DNA of 64,000 bases from Monilinia fructicola (Eukaryota > Ascomycota > Leotiomycetes > Helotiales > Sclerotiniaceae): positions 737,501 through 801,500 of the forward strand of contig VICG01000003.1 of NCBI GenBank assembly GCA_008692225.1. The letters run 5' to 3'. Under the pieces are notes generated by a model. It saw nothing but the letters and a program-made list of their open reading frames with translations. It made no database searches and had not been told where the DNA came from. The translations under genes and the position numbers were made by a program. Positions 23,042 to 34,663 of the stretch are shown one piece after another. Position 1 is the stretch's first letter; every line of letters starts with the position of its first letter.

Positions 23042-26000
23042 CGAACCAACACCGCACCATCATCAATCTACAACCCTTCATTCCCAAGATTACCACAGGG
23101 AGACACAGACACAGACACAGACGCACACGCAGACAATGTTAATTTTACTTTTACTTTCACTTTTACTTTTCATCCAAGCCGTTCGCGGCTTCACGTTTAG
23201 ATTTCAGGGCGGGGGTGCGCAGTTCTTCCTGCGTGGAAGATGCTGCGGTGTTGCTAGAGGAACGAAAAGGGAGTAACTGCTGGAAGAAAGAAAGAAAGAA
23301 AGGAAGGAAGGAAGGAAGCAAAAAGCGATATCCAAATTCTCAACCCCGTCGTCTCGGCCACAAGAGTGCGCTCGAAGCGTAGGATTGCTCGCCGTGCTGC
23401 GGTGGCGGCGGGGAGTGCCTCGTCTGCGTTTTATCCACGGTGTGTGACTGTGTGGAAGATGGATTCGGGGGGTGCTTGGAGAGAGAGATTTGATGTCTGG
23501 GGAGGAGGGGGGGGGAGGGTCCTCGCTCTATCTGGTCGATACGTGTGGAAGATTGATGTGAGGTTCCTCTCGAATTCCGCATCGGTTGACGGATTTGAGG
23601 TTGGTGCACGAAGCCCCCTGATTTTTATTTTTGATTTTTATTATTTTGGCTCATGAGGATATTTCCCCCCATTGAGCCCTGATACTTAGGGAAGATGGAA
23701 GGTCAAGGCCAAGGTCAAGGTCCAGCTCAACATTACCATTGAGGAATCGATGGACAATTACTGACCGTATGTTCGAGCTAGTCCGCACTTTCCATCGTCA
23801 TCTCGATCGCTACCTGATGGAAGATGTAACCTTGGAATGGCGAAGTTGTGTTAGATAGAGAGCAATAATGTAGATGATGTTCGCAGACGAAGCGGTTTGT
23901 CAATCTTGATAAGCAGGTGCTTGCTGAGAGTGGACGAGAAGGAGATCTATGGAGGCGGAGAAAACGCTTGATGTGGGTTGCGTGTTTTCACGCGGTGCAG
24001 TATCGATGCTAGGTCATGTCGTTGATCACTCGCAAATCACCATCAATTCAATAGAGACACTGGAGAGGGCATGGTGTTGGTGATAATGATTGGCTAGTGA
24101 CAAAGGCTTCGCTCTTAAGTACTCAGCAACCGCTCGCGCATTCTGCCAGAGCCAATAAAGCAGGCTATAAACTCATATGTGGTCAAGCACACCTGGTAGC
24201 CAATGACTGGAGTCTGCGGTACCGAAGAGACGTTCCATCAGATGATACAAGCAGATTTTCTCACTTTACATACCAAACCAGGTGCACTGATATCAAACAG
24301 AGCACCTCACAGTGGATCTCACCACCTCCATTCCTCTCGCCAGAAGTGGCGCAAGTGGTCGCAAGCCACCGAGTCGACGGGCATACTATATAATCACAAA
24401 TACGATATAGAACAACTGGGAAGTGTTGGTACAGTGGTAAGAAGCAAGTACATCTGAGAAGCCCGTTCATGGCCCTGGCACCTAAAAATAATACCCCTCG
24501 GTATGCTGCTATAACGTTGAGCCCCCTCTGCATGTACGATGTTCGCGAATAGACATGCGCAATATTAAATAGTTTACATCTATAGATCGTTGGAAGGGAG
24601 TGGGGGTGGACATGGGACATGTTTGATACATATCAAAAAACACAGAACGAAAGAGAAAGCAGAAACCGTTTCTCAGAGTTTCAACCATATAACTCTGAGA
24701 AGTTTCGAGCATCTGATATACTTTTCTTCCCTTGACAACTCTTATAACCACGCCGATCGCAGCACGGATAAAACGTGCTGGTAACTATAACACCGAACAC
24801 TAACAACACTACGCAAATCTTTTATACAATATTGACGCAGCAGTATAGGGGGGTTCCCCTTCTTACTCTGTAAGCTCTCACTCATGTGGATTGTAGATTT
24901 GTATGAAACTTGAGTCAGGTGCTTGGTGCTCATTTTTTGAGTGTTTTGATGATTGGAGCACCAGAAGCGAGAGCGCGATGACAACCCCGTTCAACATCAG
25001 ATTTATTTCCTACACAAGAATGGATACTTTCAAGCAAAGAAATCTAGAATCTCCATGTTTTACAACCCGACAATACGATCTTTGACAGCAGTGTCTCGGG
25101 CCAGGGATTAGCTCAAGTCAACAACATGCCGCGAAGTCAGCCTTTCTTGGAATTGGTGCCATATGCACTTCTCACTGGAGAATTTATGCAAACAAAAAAG
25201 GCATTGATCTAGTTCAAGAAATGTGGAAAGCACTCTACAAAATTTAAAAATAACAATGCCGTGCAAATTCACGTAACTATTCGTTTCATAGAAACAACCT
25301 TTCAAGTCGAAACAATCTCGAGACTTCAGGATGTGCCGAGTGATACTGACACGTGACTACTTTCTCCTGTGGGTTTGCGGACAATAGAGTTTGCGCTACC
25401 CCAGACAGACTTCATGTGGAGGCTTCGCGCCGGAGCGTTCAACTACTCTAGATCCCATCTGTCAATCAAGGGCAAGCTCACGAGCTTTGAAGGTCTAGAA
25501 GGCGACACACTAAAGCTCAAGAAAAGGTTAACGGAAAATATCTAAAACACCAAGAACGATTGGCATCGATGAGGCTGAGGATCAGAAGGCAAGAAAGCCA
25601 AGCTCTTGAGCTTTGAGATACCAAGTTTTGGGTGTTCGTTTGAGAGCCTTTCATGAAGGCGCAAGCTGAGAAAGAAAGATACCGAGAGATCCGAAAGCGT
25701 GAGATCCGGACGAGCCGAGAAGAATGACGTTCGCATTCCCAACGGCTTATTGACAACACAGCCTTGATTAGATATTTCTTTCCATGTGGCGTACGACTAG
25801 AAGACCAAAGGGGGGCTGAGCGAATTTTGCTCAACGGATGTAGATAAAGGAAAGATTTGTAAATTCGATTTTGGAGGAATTTTCGAGAGAAAGAAAATGA
25901 GAAAGGCTAAAGAACCATTGATGATTGACCCCATGACGCCCAAGAGAATGGATGGTTAACCAAACGTGATATGATTGGGTAACAACACGACAAGAGCCTT

Positions 26001-26338
26001 GGCTTTCCTCTGAATTCCAAGGTTGTTGGAATTTCCTTGGTGAGGGCGAGATGGAGTGAAAAATTTCATCGTCATTTATGATTTAACGCATTAATTAAGG
26101 TTATGATACTGATACTGTGTTGTGTTTTATGTGCTAAGTGAAAGTATGAAAAGGAGAAAAGATTGAGTTTCATAGGTAACCGACTGAATTCATTAGGTGA
26201 TTGGGGAGATTGGAGGCCGTTACTTAAGTTGAGTGATATCGACTTTTGTCAATGACTACCTAGGTAGGTACTAGGTTCCAATGGTAGATAGGTAGGTATT
26301 AGGTATTATGTAGGTGGGAGTAGGAGTAGGTGTGTAGA

Positions 26339-26396
26339 TTTATTAGACGTGTAGACGTGTAGACGTGTAGATGTGTAGATGTGTAGATGTGTAGGT
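26339..26396. repeat. 9-bp repeat (TGTAGACG/A)n
   Basis: Six to seven copies of GTGTAGA(C/T)GT, followed by TATTGATATTGG repeats up to 26450. Confidence 0.85.
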
Positions 26397-26819
26397 AGGT
26401 GTAGGTGCAGCAGGTATTGATATTGGTATTGATATTGATATTGGTATTGGTAGTTTATTAGTATATAACAGAAACTTATCAAACAATTAATCAGGAAATT
26501 ACGAACGATGGGTAAATTAATAATTGATTCACATGTCAGATTATCCATCCATGGATCGGGGATATCATCAGTTCAAAGAAAACATTGATGATGTAAGGTA
26601 AGGACTAGGTGACAATAAGAAGGAAGCCCTGCCGTTAAGAGAATACGAAAATGGGAATTCAAAATCCAAAATTCAAACCCAAAATCCGAAATCCATGATT
26701 GAAAGTCCAAGAGTGTCCCAAGAGTGTCCAAGAGTCCAAGAGTTTAAGATTTTAAGAGTTCAAAACTTATTAAATGAAGCGGGGGAGAGGAAGGCGAAGG
26801 AGTATCGTAATGAAATTTG

Positions 26820-27130
26820 GATTTTTTCTTTATTCTATTTATTATTTACGGTTTCCTAATTACTATTTATTTATCAATTATTAAGTTATTAATTATTAAA
26901 CTATTAATTATTAAGTTATTAATTATTAATTTATAATTATTAATTTAATAAATTTATAAATTATACTATATAAATTATCTTATATAATTTAAAATTTATT
27001 ATTTATATATATATACATATATACATATACTATACGATTATTAATTAAATTGTTTCTCTAGAAGCTTAATATAATTATATAGGATTATAAGATTATAAGA
27101 ATAATTATAATATTATAATATATATTATGA
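26820..27130. other. Extremely AT-rich segment
   Basis: Composed almost entirely of A and T in TTAATTATTAA-type motifs, without coding potential. This may be a RIP-degraded remnant, but no parent element is recognisable. Confidence 0.6.
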
Positions 27131-27611
27131 TATTGGTCAACTGCTTGATAGAACTACCTACCTAGGTACCTACTTCTAAGGTTAGTCTTTTATTCGTCCT
27201 CAATGGTACTAGATGGGTAATTAAGTAGTAGTATGGTAATATTATACAGTAATGTAATCAGTCATCAATTAATTCATTCATTTAAAAAGAATCTTTGAAA
27301 TCAATAATAAGAAGACTGAAAACTCATTTAATAAACATTTTGATTTATTAAATCTTTCTCCACATTCTTATAAGCTTACCTAGTAGTTAGATATCTTTTC
27401 TTTTCATTTGTCCTCCTCATCTTCTTCTTCTTCCTCCTCCTCCTCCTCTTCTTCTCCATACCTATCCCTATCTCCAGCCCATCAATAGTTGGGTTATATT
27501 GTTTACGTTGAATGCGACAACGACCAATATTTATCCATATTCTCTCTCCACATATTTGATCCTTTCATCACATCGCTGCAAGGAAAGAAGCTAGCTACCC
27601 AGTACAGTAGA

Positions 27612-27643
27612 TACAGTACAGTACAGTACTGTACTGTACTGTA
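27612..27643. repeat. Perfect 32-bp palindrome of GTACT units
   Basis: The left arm is TACAGTACAGTACAGT and the right arm is its exact reverse complement. It lies about 490 bp upstream of the RING ligase start. Confidence 0.9.
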
Positions 27644-28131
27644 ATCTAAAATCTCATCTCCTCCGTACATTCAAACAAGAAAGACTCCACCTCCTTCACC
27701 ACTTCTCACCACTTCCCACCACCTCCCACCCCTTCCCACCCACTTCACAACAACAAAGAAGCCGCAGAGTGATCCCATATCTTCTCGGCAGTTTTAAAGC
27801 ACGGAGATCCATATTACCGACACAGCGATACCCCACGCTAATTCCATCTAACTTTGGCCACTCCGTACGATTATCTCCAAAACAGCTTCTGCCAAGGCGA
27901 GAGTTTCACTTCATATCTTAGGAGGAGTGGTGAGATTGGGAATGGACCTTCTCATTACTACTCCTACTCCTACTCCTGCTATCATTACTACATCTAATCA
28001 TTTCATCTCCCTAATCTAATGAATATGTGAAATCTGACTTGGAGTCTTCGATTTGTTTACGATTTTGTCGTTTCTTCTTTCGACTTGCTCTGTGTTTGTT
28101 CGTCTACTTGTGTCCTCATTATCCGTCAATC

Positions 28132-29796
28132 ATGTTTCGATCCGACAATGGAGGGAGTATGGCGAAATACTTGTTGAACCTCCTGTTTTTCGTCGCTTTG
28201 GTCGCTGGTCAGACTGCTTCTTTCACGCCCTCGAATGACTCTCTCCCGATGAACATGACAGCTCCTGATATCGAACTGACCCTGTCATCTTCTTCATTAA
28301 ACCATAACGTATATAATATCGCCCCGCTCACTTCGCTAGCGGGCCAGGGACAAGAAAGCAATTCTTTGGCTGTACGATATCAACTTCTAATACTACTAGA
28401 TAACACGGGAAAGATTGCTAATATAGCATGAGCAGAGTCTTCATCTTAGTCCGGCGAACATCACCCTCACAGATGCGTCCTCGGTGAATAATTTAACAAG
28501 CAGCGATATAGCATACATGAGTTGCGACCCGAACGATAGTTCCAACATCGATTCAACAGCTGCTATCATCATGGCAGGAAATGCAAAGCCAAAAGCTATC
28601 CTTTTGTATAGCTTGTATTCTCAAGAGTGTAGTCTCAGCGGAGACTCTAGCTATGGCTCGATTTACACAATGGTATCTGCCTCTGATGCAACGGACTTGC
28701 TCAAAGCTATACAAAACAACGATTCTGACGCTTTGTTGGGTGCCTCGATCGATTCCAATCAGAGCTCGTCAGGCTCAAGCTTAGCGTCTCAAACTAGTAA
28801 CAATGGAGGTCCACCCCCAACCACTGCTGTTGCCATGAGCATTTTATATAGCATTACTGGAATAATTACCTTGTTATTTTTGGTAATTATAGCTACAGGT
28901 GCAATCCGTGCCCATCGTCATCCGGAACGGTATGGACCTCGAAACGCTCCTGGAAGGCCTAGGCAAAGCCGAGCAAAGGGTCTTGCACGAGCCATGTTGG
29001 AAACTTTACCCATTGTGAAATTTGGGGATCCAGAACCAGTGAAATCAGCAAATGGCGAAGTTGAGTTGGAGAACGGCAGTGTGCATCATGTCCCTGTTAC
29101 TACAACCGATTTTACGGCCGACGGTACCCGCAACTCTCCAGCTGCTGCGACATTTATCGCGACTAGTGCACAATCAGGGGTGGGATCAGATACACAACCC
29201 AAGTCTGGAGACAACGAGGCCTCAGCAGCGCCGAAAGAGGGAGAGCTTCTCCAATGCTCAATTTGTACGGAAGATTTTGCTACGGGTGAAGACGTTCGAG
29301 TTCTTCCTTGCAATCACAAGTACCATCCTGCCTGTATTGATCCTTGGTTGTTGAATGTTTCAGGCACTTGTCCATTATGGTAGGGTTGTTCCATCTTCAT
29401 GTATGAGAATAAGCTAACCCTTATAGTCGTCGCGATCTCCGACCCACAGCAACACAAGACCAGAATGAAGATGACGAGCTTCCACCTCCACTGGACCCAC
29501 GTGAAGGCGAAGGGGCTAGTCAACATACAGCTGGCAATTCTGAAAATGGAGAAACGGGCTCTCGTCATCGCGTCTCTCGTCTGATACGTCTTCGTCATGC
29601 TCCTCCTGAAGAGAGCATTGCTGCCCTCCGCGAATTGGCTCTTGAGCAATCTCGACAAGCAGGCGCTGTACAAAATCAAGATGCCACTGAAGATCAAGGC
29701 AGAAGAGCCAGACTCACCGGTCGACTCCGAAACACTTTTCGAATAAGGACACGACAACAAACCGTTACCTCTACTGAGCCTAATGGAGGGACATGA
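28132..29796 (+). CDS. PA-TM-RING type E3 ubiquitin ligase
   Basis: This is a membrane E3 predicted in endomembranes or vacuole. Exons are 28132-28371, 28427-29379 and 29427-29796 (introns of 55 and 47 nt), giving 520 residues with all phases closing and no frame break. A signal peptide ([16 protein letters not shown]) is followed by a lumenal region with protease-associated-domain character ([20 protein letters not shown]). One membrane span lies near residues 217-240 ([20 protein letters not shown]). A cytosolic RING-H2 finger sits near 357-402 ([32 protein letters not shown]), and its last Cys pair is restored only by splicing intron 2. An Arg-rich tail follows. A second ATG at 28159 directly before the hydrophobic core is an alternative start. 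Confidence 0.92.
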
Positions 29797-30749
29797 AGTC
29801 GCAAACGATATCACTTGGAACTTTCCCGGAACCTATAATGACCTTTTTTATCTTTAAATTTATGGACTGGAATAGTGACTTGTTAACCCGCCGTTTTTCT
29901 ACAATTCTATGGAATTGAGAGTATAAAATATTGAAACTGAATAGTTTGGGCGGATGAATGAATGACGGATGGGTAGGATGAAAAGGAACGTTTCGAGATG
30001 ACGGATATGGATAGATGGAGTTTTGGCGTCAAAATCACTTTACCCCCTGATTTTTACTGCAAGCGAGCATGGGTTGGTCCGGTTAGGATTGGGCGGTCTC
30101 TTTCTATCCACTACAAATTTTGGCGCCGTGGGAGGACGTAGAGCGGAGTGGATGGCAAAATTAGGAGTTGCGGGGGAATTTCGGACAGTGGCTGCAATAT
30201 TCAGCCAGTGTAACATATGCTGCGCATGACGTGTTATCTGTGGTGCGAGGGAGGCGAGATAAAATACGACGTTATGCCTCTTAATACTCAGATGCCTTAT
30301 ACGATACTGTAGTTTGTGATCATCGGACCATTCTTGTTTTGATAACCGCATTGGATTGATCTGAAAATTTGCACTCGCTGGAAAGTATAAACATTAGATA
30401 GTGACATTGGTTTTGTCATTTGTAGAATGTAGATTGATTTAATCCTTTGCATACACCCAAGACCATACGCCTCAGTACAGAACCATCCACGTCCAACCCT
30501 CCGCTTTGTTCACACAATCAGTCTCAGTATCTCCTCACTCATCCCTAGCATGTATATCTTCACCTCATCCCCTCACTCCACGCCCAGCTTCCACCGTCCA
30601 ACGCTTCCATCCCAAAACCACAATCATTTGCATCGCGATCCAAAAATCCCAACAAAATAACTCCCCAACCCTCTCGCTACTCCAAAGTCAAAGACGCCCT
30701 CAAAAAAACTCAATAGTCTCTCTCGCCCCCTCCCTTCTCCCGAGAAAAC
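29797..30749. other. Convergent intergenic region between the RING ligase and LCL2 genes
   Basis: Contains both 3' UTRs. ORFs at 30023-30351 and 30506-30805 lack motifs and are treated as chance. Confidence 0.5.
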
Positions 30750-31208
30750 CTAAATCAACCCTTTTCGCGCCAACTCCACCTTCCTCGCTGCCTCCCCAGC
30801 TTTAAACCCCCCCTTGCTGATGCAAATCGCGTTTCCATCCGCCAGCTCGAACTTCTCTTCGTAGACGGGGTGCGCGCAGGGACAGTGGTGCGGGACCGCG
30901 ACGCAGGAGAGCGTCCCGGGGCAGAGGTATGTTGCGCAGTGGGCTTTTGGGGCTGTTAGTTAAGAGGGAGGGTGTGGGATGGAGGAGAAAGGGGGGACGG
31001 GGAACGGGGGGCAGATCGAGGGTGAGTAAGTACCTGCTTCATAGTTATTTTGGTACCATTGCGAATCACTGGGTACGTCCTGTGGTCGGTGGTGATGATG
31101 TTGGTGGTGCTGCTGCTGTTGTTGCCCGTTGAACATCTGTTCGAAGAATTGGAATTGTGCGGAGGCTCCTATGATTAGGAGGAGGAAGGAGAAGAGGATT
31201 TTGGTCAT
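30750..31208 (-). CDS. LCL2: Long chronological lifespan protein 2 (LCL2 family)
   Basis: This is a small secretory-pathway protein. In yeast, LCL2 is linked to lifespan and ER/cell-wall phenotypes, and its biochemical role is unknown. Exon 1 (31208-31034) and exon 2 (30943-30750) join across a 90-nt intron to 122 residues. The signal peptide is [20 protein letters not shown]. After a Gln/His-rich stretch come [20 protein letters not shown] and the Cys-rich core [19 protein letters not shown], then [20 protein letters not shown]. The splice is decided by restoring NYEAAHC. The gene is intact and full length, divergent from the bL27m gene with 489 bp between starts. Confidence 0.93.
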
Positions 31209-31697
31209 TGTTTGTTGCTTTTGTTCTTGTTTTGATTTTTGATTTTTGATTTAGTTTGTATTTTTGGTTGGGCTTGGGTTTGGGTGGGATGAATGGATTG
31301 GAATTAATGAAGCTGGCGAAAGAAGTGATTTAGTGTTTCATTGTAGATAGTAAATAGCTAGACAGCTTGATATTGACAGGTTGCACTGGTGGTGAGAAAG
31401 TTTACGGGGGACTGTAGGGTGGTAGGATGACAAAATTGGGAGGTTGAGTATTTTCCAAAAGATATTCCAAAAAGAAATCATGAGAAAATTAGTTTTATAA
31501 CTCCCCGTTACGCCTTGAATTGCATTATTCCAATCATCCCCCAGATTACTCAATTCCCCCATCCATGATTGAAGTTATCCCCATCCCATCCCATCATCAC
31601 CTTACCACAGCGCACCCCCGCAATCCCGGCCCCCGTAAAAATATCACCAGCTTCACAAAAATATCCTCTCACCAAGCCCAAACCACACATCCCCAAG
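31209..31697. promoter_or_regulatory. Divergent promoter region between LCL2 and MRP7
   Basis: The 489-bp space is AT-rich on the LCL2 side (TTTTTGATTTTTGATTT near 31236-31252) and C-rich on the MRP7 side. No defined site was identified. Confidence 0.45.
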
Positions 31698-32571
31698 ATG
31701 TTGCTCCAACGCCTCCAGCCTCCGTTACGGAGCGCAATCACCTCAATTACACGCACACCCTCCGCATCCGCAGCAGAAGCCCATCTCTGCGAAGCCCTCA
31801 CAAGTCTCACCTTCAAGAAAACCTCCTCTCCTCTCGCCCCCCTCATCGCCATTCGTCATGCCTCTCACGCAGCACAAGGAGCCGTGAATAAAGCCAAAGA
31901 CGGAGCGGGAAAGAGGCTAGGTGCCAAGAAATCCGGAGGTATGATGATCCCTCTCCTCCAAATGCAATCCGAGTTCGAGTGCGAATCCCCAACCTAATGT
32001 CTCAACAGAACAATACGTGATCCCCGGCAACATCATCTTCCGCCAACGAGGCACCCACTGGTTCCCGGGCGATAACTGCGCCATGGGCCGTGATCATACC
32101 ATCTATGCCACGCAACCCGGCTACGTCAAATACTACAAGGATCCCGAGCGACACCCCAAACGCCAATACATTGGCGTCGTCTTCAAACGCGACCAAGTGC
32201 TTCCCTTACCGCGCAACACTGTTCGGCGACGACGATTAGGTATGGAGGTCGCTCAGATTGTTGAGCCGGAGGCACCACAGGTGGAGGTGGAGGTTACGGG
32301 CTTGGAATCGGGAGAGGCAAGTGTCGTGGGGGTGAAGGAGAAGAAGAAGAAGAAGAGGGAGAGAAAGGGAGAGGAGGGAAGGAATTTACAGTTACGACCG
32401 GGATACATGTATCGGGAAGCTAATTGGGAGATTGGAAGGGCGGCCGAGAGGGCAAAGGTCAAGGTGCGCCTGTATAAGCCGGGAGATAGGTGGACGGCGT
32501 GGAGGAAGGCGAATGTGAGGAAGGCGAAGAATGCGGAGAAGAGGGGCTTGACGGGTAGGAAGAAGAAATAG
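31698..32571 (+). CDS. MRP7: Mitochondrial large-subunit ribosomal protein bL27m
   Basis: This is a structural protein of the mitoribosome large subunit near the peptidyl-transferase centre. Exon 1 (31698-31938) and exon 2 (32009-32571) join across a 70-nt intron to 267 residues. The N-terminus is an Arg/Ser/Thr-rich presequence ([20 protein letters not shown]). The core has the bL27 signature [60 protein letters not shown] and GYVKYYKDP. As in other fungi, the protein carries a long C-terminal extension absent from bacterial L27, here with a Lys/Arg-rich block. No frame problem. Confidence 0.95.
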
Positions 32572-33624
32572 ATGAGAGACTGGGGGAGGAGGGAATAAAG
32601 GGAGGGAGAGAAGACAAGAGGGAGGTTGTATGATTATTTTATCTATCTATCTATCGGGTTCTGTCAAGGAGGCCTTGACAGATCCATGGATTGGCGTGAA
32701 TGGCCTAGATGTGATATCGAGGAAACCCTAGAGAGTGGGTTGTGTACCCAAGTGATATCCGAACATAACATTTTGCAAGTGGATTCTCGGCCCGAAGAAT
32801 TTCATATATCACATCAACGTGGATGATACAAATGCGTCACATCCCCCAAACCATTTCCCTGCTCGATCGTTTCTGCAACGCTTCTCTCACAACGCATTTC
32901 CACATTCCACCCAGATACCCATCTCCAAGGATCCAGCGTTCCTGAACCTCCCTCACCCCTGGGCTAAAGTTAGCCATGGCTTCCAAGCGAATCCAAAGTC
33001 CAGAAATTCCTCAGCAGTCGATCGATCATCTTTGAATCCTCACCATGTATCCGTGACAAGACACAATTCGATAGAGTCCCGGAAAAGATGACCGCAACCC
33101 AGAGATCATTCCACGCGGAAGCCCGGAGCCCTCCCCAAAAATATCATATATCATATCACACCGAGCCTGGCGAGAGCACGCGTAGCGCAAGCCATCACCG
33201 GGACAAACGAATCGAGTCGAGTCGAGCCACGTCGCCTTTCGCGCTTGCGAGACGGTCAAAGCGCAGCATCGATCGAGACGATGCGCTTGCGGGCATGAGG
33301 AAAGCAGGTCTGCAGCCGCGCATCATATCGCCCCCGGAGCTTTTCAGAGCGATGCTGCGAATCTTCCTGCGATCCTCCTGTATTGGCGAGAAGAGGAGGA
33401 AGGAGGAGGAAGGGACGGAGGGCCGGACAGGATACGTGGCGCCCAACAAGCTTTCTCTCCTCGAGTGAAGCAAGCGGGGGGTGGATGGCCGTCCCCGGAC
33501 CCAGCGCAGCCCGCAAGTGCTGTCCCCGCTCGCGCTGTTCGCTTGTCGTGTGGAGGGGATGTCGTGCACGGCGGGAGCGCGGATGGGGAGCTAGATGGGC
33601 TGTTTGCGGAGTTGAGGGGTTGGG

Positions 33625-33719
33625 ATCTTGAATCTTGAATCTTGAATCTTGAATCTTGAATCTTGAATCTTGAATCTTGAATCTTGAATCTTGAATCTTG
33701 AATCTTGAATCTTGAATCT
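33625..33719. repeat. 7-bp minisatellite (ATCTTGA)n, about 13.5 copies
   Basis: Perfect heptamer array, ending in ATCTACG. Confidence 0.97.
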
Positions 33720-33774
33720 ACGAAGAGTAGTCAAGAAGAGAACGAACCGCACATCTAAAACCTATCTATGAATA

Positions 33775-33821
33775 TCCATTCATCCATTCATCCATCCATC
33801 CATCCATCCATCCATCCATTC
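33775..33821. repeat. (CATC)n tetranucleotide tract
   Basis: About eleven copies with two CATT interruptions at the left end. Confidence 0.95.
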
Positions 33822-33969
33822 GCCTCTGCATGCATGACAAGAGGAAGATATCTTTCGCAATAATACATACGAACGGACCATGTTGTAGAGAGAGAGAGAG
33901 AGGGAGAGAGAGAGGCAATTAGTCAATCAATAGGTTCGAGGGTGCGAGCGAAAAGGGGGATGTGGGGTT

Positions 33970-34000
33970 GTCGGTCGGTCGGTCGGTCGGTCGGTCGGTC
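33970..34000. repeat. (GTCG)n tetranucleotide tract
   Basis: Between seven and eight perfect copies; a related ACGG run occurs at 34099-34115. Confidence 0.95.
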
Positions 34001-34663
34001 AGTTGGACAGGGCAGGCCTGCGGCTCGTGTTGTGAGCTTGTGGAGGGGAGGGAGATGGATGTTGCGGGGGATGTATGGTATGGTATATGGTATGGCAAAC
34101 GGACGGACGGACGGACAGACCGACGAAAAGGTAAGTGAAGGATGCGGGGACGGTGGGAGGGAGAAAGAAAGGCGGAGAGATGACTCGAGACGACGTGATC
34201 CCCATCTCCATGGCAGATGTACCCAGCTCACCACCGCTCATCTCACATCGGACAAAGAATTCCCGTTGGGAAATTAGAGAAATTATATATATATATATAT
34301 ATACATATTATTTTTGAACTTCGCAGACAGGCAGGCATTGCTAGAGCTACAAGTATCTCTCTGAGAGAATCGAGATGCACAACATAGATTTGGCGACGGG
34401 AAAGTTGCCCAAGATTACTTCTACATGCTCCCCATTTTCAAAAAACGCCTTCAAATGCGAGTCTTTTATACAATTATCCCATCCATCCCATCCATCCCAT
34501 CCCATCCAGCCATGTATTACCACCAACCCAATCCCAACCAAATTATCCGTTACATCCGCGAAGCGCCGTAAATGCATACATTTCGTTCATCCTGAATTTC
34601 ATCTCTTCAATCTTTCTTTTGGTCATCGCATCACATGTCCAATAAGGGGCGTGTAAATCGTAC

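Larger units (their letters stand above)
22241..28131. other. Repeat-rich 5.9-kb intergenic region
   Basis: No gene is supported. ORFs at 22702-23276 come from the TATGTA repeat. Weak ORFs on both strands at 23340-23656 sit in GC-rich DNA but overlap and lack motifs. 24.0-26.1 kb is plain low-complexity-free DNA without long ORFs. 26.8-27.1 kb is extremely AT-rich. The right end (27.4-28.1 kb) should contain the promoter and 5' UTR of the RING ligase gene. Confidence 0.5.
32572..34663. other. Intergenic region between MRP7 and CYK3, simple-repeat rich
   Basis: No supported gene. ORFs at 33026-33631 overlap on both strands in GC-rich DNA and lack motifs. Repeats occupy 33625-34000. CATCC repeats recur near 34474-34506. 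The last part is 3' UTR of CYK3. Confidence 0.5.

Noticed and set aside
22702..23276. ORFs of 130-146 residues with VYVYVY or CICICI repeats
   Set aside because: They derive entirely from the TATGTA microsatellite and its flanks.
33625..34000. Regularly spaced short repeats resembling a CRISPR array
   Set aside because: The arrays are direct head-to-tail simple repeats without unique spacers, in a eukaryotic genome.
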